A stretch of DNA of 64,000 nucleotides, from positions 1 through 64,000 of the forward strand of contig PWUU01000077.1 in NCBI GenBank assembly GCA_003562475.1, in the 5' to 3' direction. The notes below the pieces were generated by a model, which saw only the letters and a list, made by a program, of their open reading frames with translations, had not been told where the DNA came from and made no database searches. Position 1 is the first letter of the stretch. Each line of letters begins with the position of its first letter. Below, one piece after another: positions 8,739-18,221 of the stretch. The position numbers were made by a program, and so were the translations under genes. The stretch is from Dehalococcoidia bacterium. Lineage in GTDB: Bacteria; Chloroflexota; Dehalococcoidia; GIF9; AB-539-J10.

Positions 8739-9408
8739 AGATGGATACCCTGAGGTGGCTTGCGGGTCATTCGGCTCATGAGAGTGGATGATATCTGAGA
8801 CATGCGACGCCACCATGCTTGTGCTATGAATGTCTACGAGAGCAACCCTGGCTGCTAACGTCAGGAGAAGCGGAGCGATCTATTGAAGCAGGTACGACTC
8901 CATCCGAGGTGCTTTGAGCATTTCCCTGCACATCGAGACGACGCCAAGCCGATCTGGTGTCACTTCGATGTCTCTCCGCACACGTTGTAGTGCGGAGCAC
9001 GCATCAAGGTCTTCGCACGAGTGGCTTACGTCTACCGTAACTCCAGGAGCCTCAGACAGTATCATGCGCAGCAAGAGACAGGAGGCTCAGCCTATCGCTG
9101 CATGAGCATCTCACACTTATCGACGTACAGCCCCGATGTTCCTTCCACCTCTTGACATCTAAGATTTCTATGTGCGACTATCAGGATTAACCATCGGCAA
9201 CTTACACGGAAACCATGACAGATGATGCCGGGTCAGTTTCCTTCGCGCGAGTAACATTAGGCACGGACACTGACAACGTGAAGGGTAGTATGCCACATTT
9301 ATTTTCCTTATTGCGCACCGAGACAAGAGGAAGGAAGGTGATGCTTGTGAGGCAAGAGAAGGTCAAGAAAGAGAGATAGGAAAGAAATCGGGCAAGGAGG
9401 ATCGACGG
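8739..9408. other. 670-bp intergenic region before the TRAP operon
   Basis: A 64-aa minus-strand frame (8880-9074, beginning MLRMILSEAPGVTVDVSHSC) looks protein-like, but it has no clear ribosome site or recognised family and may be a decayed gene end. The last 130 bp are A/G-rich and lead into the Shine-Dalgarno of dctP. A promoter for the TRAP operon probably lies near 9290-9320 (TTATTTTCCTTATT), but I cannot define it. Confidence 0.35.
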
Positions 9409-10491
9409 ATGCGTCGTAATATAGCTATATCATTGGTAGCAGCAATGGTCATCGCAGTGTTGATTGTTGGGGGCTGCGCGCCCGCACCAACTCCGCCGGT
9501 GAATGACACTACTCCTGAACCACCGCGGGAAGTCATCAACTGGAGGTTTCAAGCGCATCATCCGCCAGGTTTCATGACCACTGCGCATCTATTTCCCGCG
9601 TTCATAGAGCGAGTGGACAAGATGTCCGGTGGCAGGCTTAAGATCGAAATGTATTATGGCGGGGATCTAGTAGCACCTACCGAGGTAGATGGCGCTCTGA
9701 AAGAAGGTGCGATTCAGATGGCCGATCTCGGGCTGGACCTTTTTAGGGGCACACATCCCACAGGCTGGCTTGCCCCTAATTCCCTTCCTCCCCTGATTTG
9801 GAGAAACGAAATTGAGTTTTTTGATCTGTTCCACACTCAAGGGCTTGATGAGCTAATGCGAGACGGCTTCAGGGAGGTGGGTATTCACCCTCTAAACCAC
9901 CGTAGCGTGGGCGAGACATACTTCTGGAGTGCGGAACCGCGTTATGGGGTAGAGGATATCGAGGGATTCAAGGTAAGGTTTTTTGGTGCCATGTCGGACA
10001 CCATGACAGCGCTTGGTGGCTCATCGGTCTTCCTTCCTCACGAGGAAACCTACATGGCGATCTCCACGGGCACCCTTGATGGTAGTGGTACAGCCTGGTG
10101 GATATTTCGGGATCTCAAGCTTTATGAGGTCTGCCCCTATTTCATCGGACCGCCATGGCAGGCGCCACAGGGGATGGTGACCATGCTATCGCTAGATGCC
10201 TGGGAGGCTTTGCCCGATGACATTAAGGCGATAGTCGACACTGCGGACATGGCTCTCGTACATGATTATCACCAGCGTGTGTCACTGGAGATGCTATACA
10301 TGTTTGAGCAATCATTTCCTGAGTGGGGGGTCACCTATATTGAGTGGGGACCCGAGGATGTAGCAACAGTTACGGAAGTATCGGTGCAGATCCTGGACGA
10401 TATTCGTACCGAAATAGGCCCCCAAGATGCGAGGGTTAGCCAGGGTATCGACATAATCCTGGACTTCATGCGGGAGAAAGGTTACCTGTAG
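9409..10491 (+). CDS. dctP: TRAP transporter solute-binding lipoprotein (DctP family)
   Basis: A 360-aa extracytoplasmic receptor of a tripartite ATP-independent carrier for small carboxylates. It has a lipoprotein signal ending in VGGC (Cys23), a Pro/Thr-rich linker, then the DctP fold: NWRFQAHHPP, GGRLKIEMYYGGDLV and GFKVRFFGAMSDTM. In this family the conserved arginine in a VRFFG-like position binds the substrate carboxylate. AAGGAGG precedes the ATG. It is followed by a strong hairpin and then dctQ and dctM. Confidence 0.92.
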   Translation: MRRNIAISLVAAMVIAVLIVGGCAPAPTPPVNDTTPEPPREVINWRFQAHHPPGFMTTAHLFPAFIERVDKMSGGRLKIEMYYGGDLVAPTEVDGALKEGAIQMADLGLDLFRGTHPTGWLAPNSLPPLIWRNEIEFFDLFHTQGLDELMRDGFREVGIHPLNHRSVGETYFWSAEPRYGVEDIEGFKVRFFGAMSDTMTALGGSSVFLPHEETYMAISTGTLDGSGTAWWIFRDLKLYEVCPYFIGPPWQAPQGMVTMLSLDAWEALPDDIKAIVDTADMALVHDYHQRVSLEMLYMFEQSFPEWGVTYIEWGPEDVATVTEVSVQILDDIRTEIGPQDARVSQGIDIILDFMREKGYL

Positions 10492-10549
10492 GATTGACAC
10501 CGAGTCATCTGCGGTTTGCGTTTGGTCAGGCTGCCGCAAGTGTATTGAA

Positions 10550-10578
10550 GTGAAGGGGGGCGCGTTGCCCCCCCTCAC
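10550..10578 (+). terminator. Intercistronic hairpin between dctP and dctQ
   Basis: GTGA, one mismatch, GGGGGGC, loop GCGTT, GCCCCCC, one C, TCAC forms a very stable stem. No U-run follows and the operon continues, so it is more likely to stabilise the dctP message or attenuate transcription than to be a full stop. That would give more binding protein than permease, as is common in TRAP and ABC operons. Confidence 0.65.
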
Positions 10579-10594
10579 ATGAAGTGGAGCCATC

Positions 10595-11149
10595 ATGAGG
10601 TATGTTTCGTCTTACATAAGGTTTATTGACAGCCTGAACAATTGGGTGGGCAGGCTATTCTCCGTCCTCGTCTACCCCATGATGTTCCTTCTTGTATACG
10701 AGGTCGTAATGAGGTATGTATTCAACAGGCCCACCTTCTGGGTTCACGAGACTACGGAGTTCCTTTATGCGGCGCACTTCATCATGGGGGGAGCTTACGC
10801 CCTTCGCTGGAGTGCGCATGTCAATATAGAGTTACTCTACAATCGCTTTCCCCTCCGGACGAGAGCCATTGTTGACCTGTTAACGTGGATAGCATTCTAT
10901 GCTTTTCTCATTACGTTGCTGTGGCATGGCGGCAGGATGGCCCTGACTAGCGTGAGGGTGTTGGAGTACTCCGGTAGCCCTTGGGGCCCCCCTGTCTGGC
11001 CAGTTAAGCTAACCGTACCTGCGGCGGCTGCTCTGATGTTGCTTCAGGGGTCGACAAAGACAATTAAGGATGCTTACACCGCCATAACCGGACGTGAGTT
11101 TAGTGCCGAAGGTAACGCGAAACATGGCGACTACACGAAGGTGAGATAG
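10595..11149 (+). CDS. dctQ: TRAP transporter small permease subunit (DctQ)
   Basis: A 184-aa membrane protein with four predicted membrane helices and the DctQ features RYVFNRPTFWVHETTEF and HVNIELLYNRFP. It bridges the large permease and the binding protein in the inner membrane. A GGAG ribosome site precedes ATG 10595. The stop TAG shares its last G with the GTG start of dctM. Confidence 0.9.
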   Translation: MRYVSSYIRFIDSLNNWVGRLFSVLVYPMMFLLVYEVVMRYVFNRPTFWVHETTEFLYAAHFIMGGAYALRWSAHVNIELLYNRFPLRTRAIVDLLTWIAFYAFLITLLWHGGRMALTSVRVLEYSGSPWGPPVWPVKLTVPAAAALMLLQGSTKTIKDAYTAITGREFSAEGNAKHGDYTKVR

Positions 11150-12462
11150 TGGACATACTGACTATTACGTTTCTCCTATTTGGTTCCATGTTCATTCTGT
11201 TAGCCTTGGGGCTTCCCGTAGCTTTTGTACTCGGTGGAATAGGAACGCTTTTCGCCGCCCTGCTCTGGGGACCCGGCGGACTATACATGGTTGTGGCTAG
11301 AACTCTAGGGATGATGTCGACTGTGGTTCTGATAGCGGGCCCCCTGTTCATATTCATGGCATGTGCACTTGAACGTTCCGGTGTAGCAGAGGCTATGTAT
11401 GACATGATGTACCGCTGGATGGGCCGTCTCAAAGGTGGTTTGGCAGCCGGGACGGTCGCCATCTGCACCGTAATAGCTGCGATGTCAGGAATCGCTGCTA
11501 CTGGCGTAGTGACCATGGGTATCATAGCCTTGCCAGCCATGCTGAAACGGGGGTACTCCAAGACTCTGGCGATGGGTAGTGTCTTGGCGGGAGGAGTGCT
11601 GGGGCCCCTTATCCCTCCCAGCATAGTGTTGATTGTCTATGGAGTTGTTGCCCAGGTATCGGTGGGCAGGCTCTTTGCCGCTGGGCTGGTTCCAGGGCTG
11701 CTCCTCGCAGTTCTCTACATTACGTACATTTTGGTGAAATGTCAGTTGAATCCAAGTCTTGGCCCTCCTCTGCCGCCAGACGAGAGGGTAAGTATCCGGG
11801 AGAAACTCGTTTCCTTGAAGGGAGTGATCCTGCCCTTCGCCCTGGTAGCTTCTGTCCTTGGTTCGATCTACGCGGGCATGGCCACGCCTACTGAGGCTGC
11901 CGCAGTAGGTGCTGTTGGCGCTCTGGTATGTACCGCTATCCACCGCAGGCTTAACTGGGAGTTACTGAAGACTTCGGCCTTGACTACGATCAGAGTCGTC
12001 TCCTTCATGATGTGGATACTGATGGCTGCTCAGGTGTTTGCCGCTGTGTATGTGGGACTGGGAGCCCCAAGGCTGGTGCAGCAGTTGCTTGAGGCATATG
12101 ACATAAGTCCCTGGACTATGCTCATACTCATTCAGATCGTCTGGTTCGTCCTGGGTTGTCTGATGGATGCGCTGAGCATATTGGTGATCACCGCTCCGCT
12201 CTTTCTCCCCTTACTTCCATTCTTTGGGTTCGATCCTTTGTGGTTTGGAATCCTCTACGCAGTCAATACGCAGATGGGGTACCTGACGCCACCATTTGGT
12301 ACGATGCTGTTCATCATAAAGGGAATCGCCCCGAAATCCATAACCACGAGAGACACCTATGTGGCGATTATGCCTTTTGTGGCACTGCAAGCGCTTGGTC
12401 TAGTGATTTGCATAGTGTATCCCCCGATAGTGACATGGCTACCGAACCTCTTGTTCGGATAA
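11149..12462 (+). CDS. dctM: TRAP transporter large permease subunit (DctM)
   Basis: A 437-aa, roughly 12-helix sodium- or proton-coupled permease. Family marks include GLPVAFVLGGIGTL, GGVLGPLIPPSIVLIVYG, ATPTEAAAVGAVGAL and NTQMGYLTPPFGTMLF. The GTG start overlaps the dctQ stop by one base, so the two are co-translated. The substrate is not readable from the permease. Confidence 0.92.
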   Translation: MDILTITFLLFGSMFILLALGLPVAFVLGGIGTLFAALLWGPGGLYMVVARTLGMMSTVVLIAGPLFIFMACALERSGVAEAMYDMMYRWMGRLKGGLAAGTVAICTVIAAMSGIAATGVVTMGIIALPAMLKRGYSKTLAMGSVLAGGVLGPLIPPSIVLIVYGVVAQVSVGRLFAAGLVPGLLLAVLYITYILVKCQLNPSLGPPLPPDERVSIREKLVSLKGVILPFALVASVLGSIYAGMATPTEAAAVGAVGALVCTAIHRRLNWELLKTSALTTIRVVSFMMWILMAAQVFAAVYVGLGAPRLVQQLLEAYDISPWTMLILIQIVWFVLGCLMDALSILVITAPLFLPLLPFFGFDPLWFGILYAVNTQMGYLTPPFGTMLFIIKGIAPKSITTRDTYVAIMPFVALQALGLVICIVYPPIVTWLPNLLFG

Positions 12463-12491
12463 AGAGGTATCGGGAACTGGTGGGAGGAATC

Positions 12492-13634
12492 ATGGAAGCC
12501 GGAATTCTCAAGACTGCGGTCACTGGCGAAATAGATGTTCGAGCAGAACAGTTGAGAGAGTTGAGTCTGAGAATCCATTCCACCCCCGAGGTACCGTTCG
12601 AGGAGTTCAAAGCAGCAGGCTGGTTAACCGCGTATTTGAGAGAGAACGGTTTTTCTATCGAGACGGGCATCTGTGAACTGCCAACTGCTTTCAGGGCGAG
12701 CTATGGTCGAGGGAAGCCGATTATCGGCATTGTAGCTGAATATGATGCGCTACCTGACCTTGGTCACGGCTGTGGTCACAATCTGATGGCCGGCTGCGCC
12801 GCCGGAGTCGGGATAGCCTGTAAGGCAGCCGTAGACCGGTTCGGGGGCAGTCTCATTGTGATTGGCACGCCTGCTGAGGAGATATATGGGGCCAAGAACA
12901 CAATGGCAGAGAGGGGGGCCTTCAGTGATCTGGATGTGGCGATGATGGTGCATTTTGAGACACGAGATATTGTTGCTCCTCTAGCCCTCGCTATCCAGAA
13001 CCTCGATGTTGAGTTCTTTGGCAAACCCGCTCACGCTGCTGCCCACGCCGATGCAGGTGTCAATGCCCTGGAAGCGATGCTCCAATCCTTCGCTTCCATT
13101 AATTCGCTCAGACAGCACATCAAGGACAGCGCCCGCATCCATGGCATTATTACTAAGGGAGGGGATGCGGTTAACATTGTACCAGCGTACAGTGCCGCAA
13201 CATTCATGTTACGGGCCGAGGATGATGACTACCTGGATATCCTCAAACAGAAGGTCATCAACTGCTTTGTTGGCGCCGCTACTGCTAGCGGCGCTCGACT
13301 TGAATACAAGTGGGGCATGCGTTCTCCCTCCCTGCGCACCGATCCAATCCTGGCTCGACTCTTCAAACGAAACATGCAGTCTCTGGGACGGAAAATGCGG
13401 CTTTCAGATTCAGGTGAAGCCTTCGGCAGTACAGATTTCGGCGTGGTCAGTCATATGATGCCCAGCATTCATCCCTTGGTAGCCATAGCTCCTGTGGGAG
13501 TGGCGCTACATACGCCGGAATTTGTCGCGGCGTCTGCCTCTGAGGCTGGACTCCGTGGTCTTCTTGATTCTGCCAAAGCGCTGAGCATGACCGTTGTTGA
13601 CCTTGTGGCCAATCCTGAACAGATCGCCACGTAG
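12492..13634 (+). CDS. M20-family amidohydrolase (aminobenzoyl-glutamate/aminoacylase-like)
   Basis: A 381-aa metallo-amidase of the M20 Acy1L2/AbgB group. Motifs are GIVAEYDALPDLGHGCGHNL with metal ligands, GTPAEE with the catalytic Glu, and GKPAHAAAHAD in the dimerisation domain. I chose ATG 12492 because GGGAGG lies just before it; the frame is open further upstream, inside dctM, without family similarity. Placed directly behind the TRAP genes, it probably cleaves an imported N-acyl amino acid or peptide-like amide. Confidence 0.85.
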   Translation: MEAGILKTAVTGEIDVRAEQLRELSLRIHSTPEVPFEEFKAAGWLTAYLRENGFSIETGICELPTAFRASYGRGKPIIGIVAEYDALPDLGHGCGHNLMAGCAAGVGIACKAAVDRFGGSLIVIGTPAEEIYGAKNTMAERGAFSDLDVAMMVHFETRDIVAPLALAIQNLDVEFFGKPAHAAAHADAGVNALEAMLQSFASINSLRQHIKDSARIHGIITKGGDAVNIVPAYSAATFMLRAEDDDYLDILKQKVINCFVGAATASGARLEYKWGMRSPSLRTDPILARLFKRNMQSLGRKMRLSDSGEAFGSTDFGVVSHMMPSIHPLVAIAPVGVALHTPEFVAASASEAGLRGLLDSAKALSMTVVDLVANPEQIAT

Positions 13635-13720
13635 TCCCACGATCACCATATATGTTAAGAGGAAGGTATAAGTGAGCGGGCCAGATGCCTTCTTTGTCAG
13701 TACCCCAAGAGGAGAAATGT

Positions 13721-14746
13721 ATGATACCAGTAATCGAAAACCTGCCACGACTCAGGCTTGGTTTCTTCCCGACTCCTATTAGCGACGCGCAGCGGCTTTC
13801 GTCAGTTCTGAACGGGCCACGAATCCTGATTAAACGTGAAGACCTCACCGGACTGGCGCTTGGCGGAAACAAGTGTCGTATGCAGGAGTTCATTCTTGGA
13901 TATGCCAAGGAACAGGGATACGACGCGCTCGTTAGTACTGCCAGTTCTCAGTCAAACACGTGCGTGCAGGCAGCGGCGATAGCACGCATGCTGGGAATGA
14001 AACCTTGCTTCGTTCTGCTGAAGGGTGTACATAACGAGACGCAGGGGAACCTTCTGCTTCACGAGATTTTGGAGTCAGACATCGAGATTCTGGATTTCTC
14101 TGACATGACTCAGCTTGGTGGAACGTATGTGTCAGAAAAGCTGGATGCAGTAGCCGATCGGCTCCGATCAGAGGGATATAAACCATTCATTTTCAAACAT
14201 AATCTTCCCGACATTGCAGCGGTTATCGCGCCCGTAGGATGGGTAAGTGGCGCCGACGAATTGGCTCAGCAATTGAGGAACAGCAATGTTGTAGCTGACT
14301 ACGTCGTGCTGGCAAATGCTGGTGGGGCAACCCAGGGAGGACTAACCTTGGGACTGAAGCTACTGGGTGCAGGCTGCAGGGTGATGGGCTTTTCTGTTCT
14401 GCGGAAGGCACCTGATGCTGTAGCAGCCACAATCCAACACGCAAATGCTACCTCCAAGTATTTGGGCCTCGACACTTTGGTGGAAGAAGACGATGTAGAG
14501 ATACATGATGACTATGTTGGAGACCTGTACGGAGTGCCCGACAGGGAATGCGTAGATGCTATCAGGCTTGTAGCTCAGACGGAGGGCATATTCCTTGACC
14601 CCGTCTACACGGGCAGAGCAATGGCTGGACTCATTGACTCAATAAAGAAGGGACGCTTCAAGCGAACAGATACAGTGGTCTTCATTCACACCGGGGGCAC
14701 CGCGGCGTTGTTTGCCTACAATGAGGAAATTGCGAGGAGTAGGTAA
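13721..14746 (+). CDS. PLP-dependent D-cysteine desulfhydrase / ACC deaminase family enzyme
   Basis: A 341-aa fold-type II PLP enzyme. Marks are REDLTGLALGGNKCRMQEF with the Schiff-base lysine, STASSQSNTCVQAAAIARMLG, and near the C-terminus DPVYTGRAMAGLI and FIHTGGTAALF. Members deaminate D-amino acids (D-Cys, D-Ser-type) or open ACC, releasing ammonia and a 2-oxoacid. ATG 13721 has AGGAG six bases before it; an ATG at 13685 lacks one. With the racemase and the dehydrogenase nearby, conversion of a D-amino acid to a 2-oxoacid is a reasonable inference. Confidence 0.85.
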   Translation: MIPVIENLPRLRLGFFPTPISDAQRLSSVLNGPRILIKREDLTGLALGGNKCRMQEFILGYAKEQGYDALVSTASSQSNTCVQAAAIARMLGMKPCFVLLKGVHNETQGNLLLHEILESDIEILDFSDMTQLGGTYVSEKLDAVADRLRSEGYKPFIFKHNLPDIAAVIAPVGWVSGADELAQQLRNSNVVADYVVLANAGGATQGGLTLGLKLLGAGCRVMGFSVLRKAPDAVAATIQHANATSKYLGLDTLVEEDDVEIHDDYVGDLYGVPDRECVDAIRLVAQTEGIFLDPVYTGRAMAGLIDSIKKGRFKRTDTVVFIHTGGTAALFAYNEEIARSR

Positions 14747-14811
14747 CGGTTGCAGCTGGCTGACCGTACCTGGTGGGCGGATTGTACCTCAGTCCTCGTC
14801 TGTACGCCCAT

Positions 14812-14831
14812 CTAGAGCCAGCGCGCTCTAG
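14812..14831. terminator. Hairpin between convergent genes
   Basis: CTAGAGC and GCTCTAG (7 bp) flank a 6-base loop, between the stop of the PLP enzyme gene (+) and the stop of the dehydrogenase gene (-). No clear U-run. A bidirectional terminator is plausible from its place. Confidence 0.4.
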
Positions 14832-14858
14832 CTTGCTGCCTGGCATTGCGACTGCTAT

Positions 14859-15965
14859 TCAGTCAAGAGACGCATATTCAATGAACTCGATGTCGAGATC
14901 TCTCGCAATCTTTTCCAGGGCGGCGACAGTTCCGAAAGGCAGAGGGATACCGGTTCTAGTGCGCAGTGCGTAGCAGCGCTCCTCTCGCTCGCCCGGCATT
15001 AAGATCTCCCCAAATCCATCCGCCCTTGGAAGCAGTTTCAGGTGGTCAATAAGATCGTCAACCTGGCTCTTGTATTCCTCCAGGGTAATAAATCGACCAA
15101 TGTCAATCGCCGCCACAATACTGTTCTGATTGTGCGTAGCCAAACGATCTGCGGGCGTGCTGCGCGCGTCTTCAATGCCTGATCGCTCATCGAATGCACA
15201 TGCCAGGACTGGCTGAACCAGTGCATTCCCTGCCATGACGCTTGCGAGGCATTCAAATAGCAGGGCCATTCCTGACCCCTTTGGGCCACCGATTGGAAGG
15301 AGTGCTGCAAGAGCCTCAGGGTCGGTTGTCGGTCTTCCATTGATGTCGAGTCCCCATTCCTGCGGGATTTTGGCACCAGAGTCGCAGGCGACAAGCACTT
15401 TTCCGAGGGCCACCACACTGGTTGCCATATCCAGCACCAGAGGAGGGTACCGCCTGGCGGGTACACACACTGCAATTGGACAGTTGTTCAGACCCGCGAC
15501 GCAGGCGCCGTAAGGGACCATGTTGGGTTGGGCACATGCCACAACCAGACCTGCCATGTCACTGTATGCAATTCTCTGGGCGTACTGCCCGATAGCGCCT
15601 TGGTGTGTATGGTTTCGTATCAACACCCAGCCGATCCCGCACGCCCTTGCTTTCTCAAGAGCAAGCTCGACCACCTGATTGGTGACCACGGCTCCGAACG
15701 CACGGTCAGCCTCAACAAGTGCTACTGCCGCTGTCTGCAGCTGGATCCGAATCTTTGGACGTGGATTCATGATGCCCTTGTTCACGTTCTCCAGATACCA
15801 TGGAATACGAACTGCCCCATGAGAGTCCACACCTCTGAGATTGGCCCAGATGAGAGCATCGGCCTCGGTCACCGCGTCCTCCTCGGGCATTCCTATGCGC
15901 GTGAAGACACGTGCCATGAACTGGTGAAGTTCCCTCCAGTCGAAAATCCATGTTCTCTCAGCCAT
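14859..15965 (-). CDS. Malate/L-lactate (Ldh_2) family NAD(P)-dependent dehydrogenase
   Basis: A 368-aa enzyme of the family holding ureidoglycolate, sulfolactate and malate dehydrogenases (not the Rossmann-type MDH/LDH). Marks are LRGVDSHGAVRIPWYLENV with the catalytic His, NHTHQGAIGQYAQRIA, and DMATSVVALGKV followed by PLLPIGGPKGSGMALLFE-like sequence. AAGGAG lies 7 bp before the ATG. It faces the PLP enzyme gene. In this island it may reduce the 2-oxoacid formed by deamination, or oxidise a 2-hydroxyacid; direction and substrate cannot be told. Confidence 0.87.
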   Translation of the reverse strand: MAERTWIFDWRELHQFMARVFTRIGMPEEDAVTEADALIWANLRGVDSHGAVRIPWYLENVNKGIMNPRPKIRIQLQTAAVALVEADRAFGAVVTNQVVELALEKARACGIGWVLIRNHTHQGAIGQYAQRIAYSDMAGLVVACAQPNMVPYGACVAGLNNCPIAVCVPARRYPPLVLDMATSVVALGKVLVACDSGAKIPQEWGLDINGRPTTDPEALAALLPIGGPKGSGMALLFECLASVMAGNALVQPVLACAFDERSGIEDARSTPADRLATHNQNSIVAAIDIGRFITLEEYKSQVDDLIDHLKLLPRADGFGEILMPGEREERCYALRTRTGIPLPFGTVAALEKIARDLDIEFIEYASLD

Positions 15966-16852
15966 TGCTGTGCTCCTTGATCTTGTGGAAACTCAGTGTT
16001 CTGCGTCCGGGTGCATATTCCAGCGACTCGAGGTCGTGGTCACGGGGCGAAGTTGCCACACTTGCCGACGAAACTGGCCGACTGGTTGGGGCCGAGCGAT
16101 ACCCGCCTGATTGTCACTCTATCCTATTCCCTCTGTCTCTTCAATAGCGGGAATTGCCTCGCAATCCCTGGTGTCGAGGGGGTGGTGTTGTGTCACAGGT
16201 GGTGTTAGCTATAGGCCATCTGGATCATCTTCACCTGGCTGGCGAGCGCAGGTCTTGGAGCCATACCAAGTTCTACAAGTTCCACTATTCTCCTTCACTT
16301 TGCCATCAACGAGGAATCCCACCTGTCTCAGTGTTTCGAGAATCTTATCGGCACAGCAGGCAGTCAGTTCCCTGGCAGGAGTCGCTTACTGGAATGTCTA
16401 CATCGTCACTGGAAGGAGTTGCGGAACAACATGTGGTGGCAACTCTTGCCTGTGCTGGAGGCAGGGCTCCACGAGCCGGCGAACGACATCATGAGCTACC
16501 TTCTTGCCTCAGAAGCCGTTTGTCCCGGTGCCAACAGGACCGCTCCACCTGCGCTGGAGATACGGAAGTCATCCTCCGGCAGTGCTTCTACACGAATGGG
16601 CTGAAGCATCTTCTTCACAGGGTTCCTAGAAGTGGGACTACACCCCTTCTTTCAGATGACTGCTCCATTGGACCCACCTCGCTCTGGCGCTTGTAGTCAG
16701 CATGTGTGAGGAAGGCCTTCCGCTGCAAATAGGTGCCCCTACCACGTATCTTGAAGCGGGAGGATGTGGGGGGGCCCGCGTCCTACGTTACAGCCGATCC
16801 TGTTTTGTCGGGGGTTTCCAGACCAACTTCGCCCGCGCATTAATCACAGGCG
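15966..16852. other. 887-bp gene-free stretch with possible gene debris
   Basis: No complete gene. On the plus strand around 16385-16600 a frame reads LHRHWKELRNNMWWQLLPVL and onward for about 60 residues, helical and protein-like, but without a start, a ribosome site or a family I recognise. It may be a decayed transposon or regulator gene. Confidence 0.4.
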
Positions 16853-18106
16853 TTACGGACCACTGGGCCTCTTGACAAGAAGGATGATCAGAATACCGAA
16901 GAAGAACAGCACGCCAAAGGTGACGAATGCCCAGTAGTACGTGTCCGTAGCGTCGTACATCAGCCCCGCGAAAAACGGACCTGTGGCTGTGCCGACGCTC
17001 TGTGCCAAGTTGAGCGCTCCAAAAACGGCGCCGTAGAACGCCATGCCGAAGCTGGTGCTGGCCAGTGTCGATAGCGTGGGCAGCCAGGCTCCCCCTCCCA
17101 GTCCGAGGAGGAGCGAATATGCCCAGATAAGTGTGGTTGGAGATTCCCCGCGGATGCTCAGCAGTATCAGAACCGATGATGCCAATACGACCTGTCCGAG
17201 CGCCCACACGTGCTTCGGCTGCATCTTGTCGCAGAGCCATCCGAACAACACCTTACCGAGAGCGCTGCCGATGCCCATGACGCCGAGGGCGGACGCGGCC
17301 GTCTGAATGGGGAATCCGATGTCCTGGAGAAATGGCACCGGTGCCTGCATGAGTCCCGTCGTGGCGAAACAGCCAGTGAGAAAGGAGAACGCGATAAACC
17401 AGAACGTGCGCGTTCGCGCGGCCTTGGACAAGGTGATACCTTGGAGGACTACGGCGGGCTGCGATTGTTCACCCGGGAGGATGGGGGCGCCGTCCGGATA
17501 CATGCCCATCTCCGATGGTCGGGTGCGCACCACCAGCGCACCGAGTGGAACAACGATCACCCAGATGATGATGGCCATCGCCAGGTAAGCAGTGCGCCAG
17601 CCGTAACCGGCGATGATACTGCCGATGAGGGGCGCAATCAGCCCGCCCGCTCCAGTTCCTGCCGCCATGAACCCGATGGCAGTGCCTCGGCGCTTTCTGA
17701 ACCAGTGAGAAACCACGGCACTCGAGGGAACCTGTCCCATGCCTGCGGCGCCAGTTCCGACCAGCACGTAACCGAGGTAGAAGAGGTGGAGGTCGCTCAT
17801 ACGACTAATCACCAGGAAGCCAAGACCCATCACCATGGCACCGATGGGGATGACCGATCTCGCCCCGTAACCATCGACCAGCCGACCGACTAGCGGTGAG
17901 ACGAGCCCCATCGTCACGAAGAAGATAGTGAAGCCAGCCATGATCTGACCTCGTCCCCAACCCAGCGCCGATTGCAGCGGCATGACAAACAGGCTGAATG
18001 CGTACGAGCCACAGCCGATGGTGAGAAGCATGAACACGAAAGTGACTAGCACTAACCAGTTGCCGTAGAAGAAGCGTGACTCTCGCGCGCGGGCGCCTGC
18101 GTTCAT
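16853..18106 (-). CDS. MFS transporter, OxlT/monocarboxylate-like
   Basis: A 417-aa twelve-helix carrier. The start FFYGNWLVLVTFVFMLL, the loop GRLVDGYGARSVIPIGA and SHWFRKRRGTAIGFMAAGTG place it with oxalate/formate antiporter- and monocarboxylate-type MFS proteins. The same subfamily recurs in tandem at 47.9-50.5 kb (both beginning FFYGW), so this is one of at least three paralogues. As the last gene of the island it may export or exchange an organic acid. Confidence 0.88.
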   Translation of the reverse strand: MNAGARARESRFFYGNWLVLVTFVFMLLTIGCGSYAFSLFVMPLQSALGWGRGQIMAGFTIFFVTMGLVSPLVGRLVDGYGARSVIPIGAMVMGLGFLVISRMSDLHLFYLGYVLVGTGAAGMGQVPSSAVVSHWFRKRRGTAIGFMAAGTGAGGLIAPLIGSIIAGYGWRTAYLAMAIIIWVIVVPLGALVVRTRPSEMGMYPDGAPILPGEQSQPAVVLQGITLSKAARTRTFWFIAFSFLTGCFATTGLMQAPVPFLQDIGFPIQTAASALGVMGIGSALGKVLFGWLCDKMQPKHVWALGQVVLASSVLILLSIRGESPTTLIWAYSLLLGLGGGAWLPTLSTLASTSFGMAFYGAVFGALNLAQSVGTATGPFFAGLMYDATDTYYWAFVTFGVLFFFGILIILLVKRPSGP

Positions 18107-18221
18107 AAGATGCGACTTCCTGCTACGTGGAGACTCATGTATTGTAACAGGTGTGCGGAACGTTCCGTCCTGCCCACTGCAATGACGTTCCTATATGAGT
18201 TGACGCGGGGGTGATTGCGGT

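Noticed and set aside
8880-9074. 64-aa minus-strand ORF as a real small gene
   Set aside because: Plausible composition, but no ribosome site, promoter or recognised family; kept only as a note on the intergenic region.
16154-16696. 180-codon plus-strand frame as a gene
   Set aside because: Low-quality composition, no ribosome site, and the only protein-like stretch lies in a different frame.
17210-17893. 227-codon plus-strand frame opposite the MFS gene
   Set aside because: Antisense composition (Asp/His/Arg-rich) and no start signal; the MFS protein on the other strand is certain.
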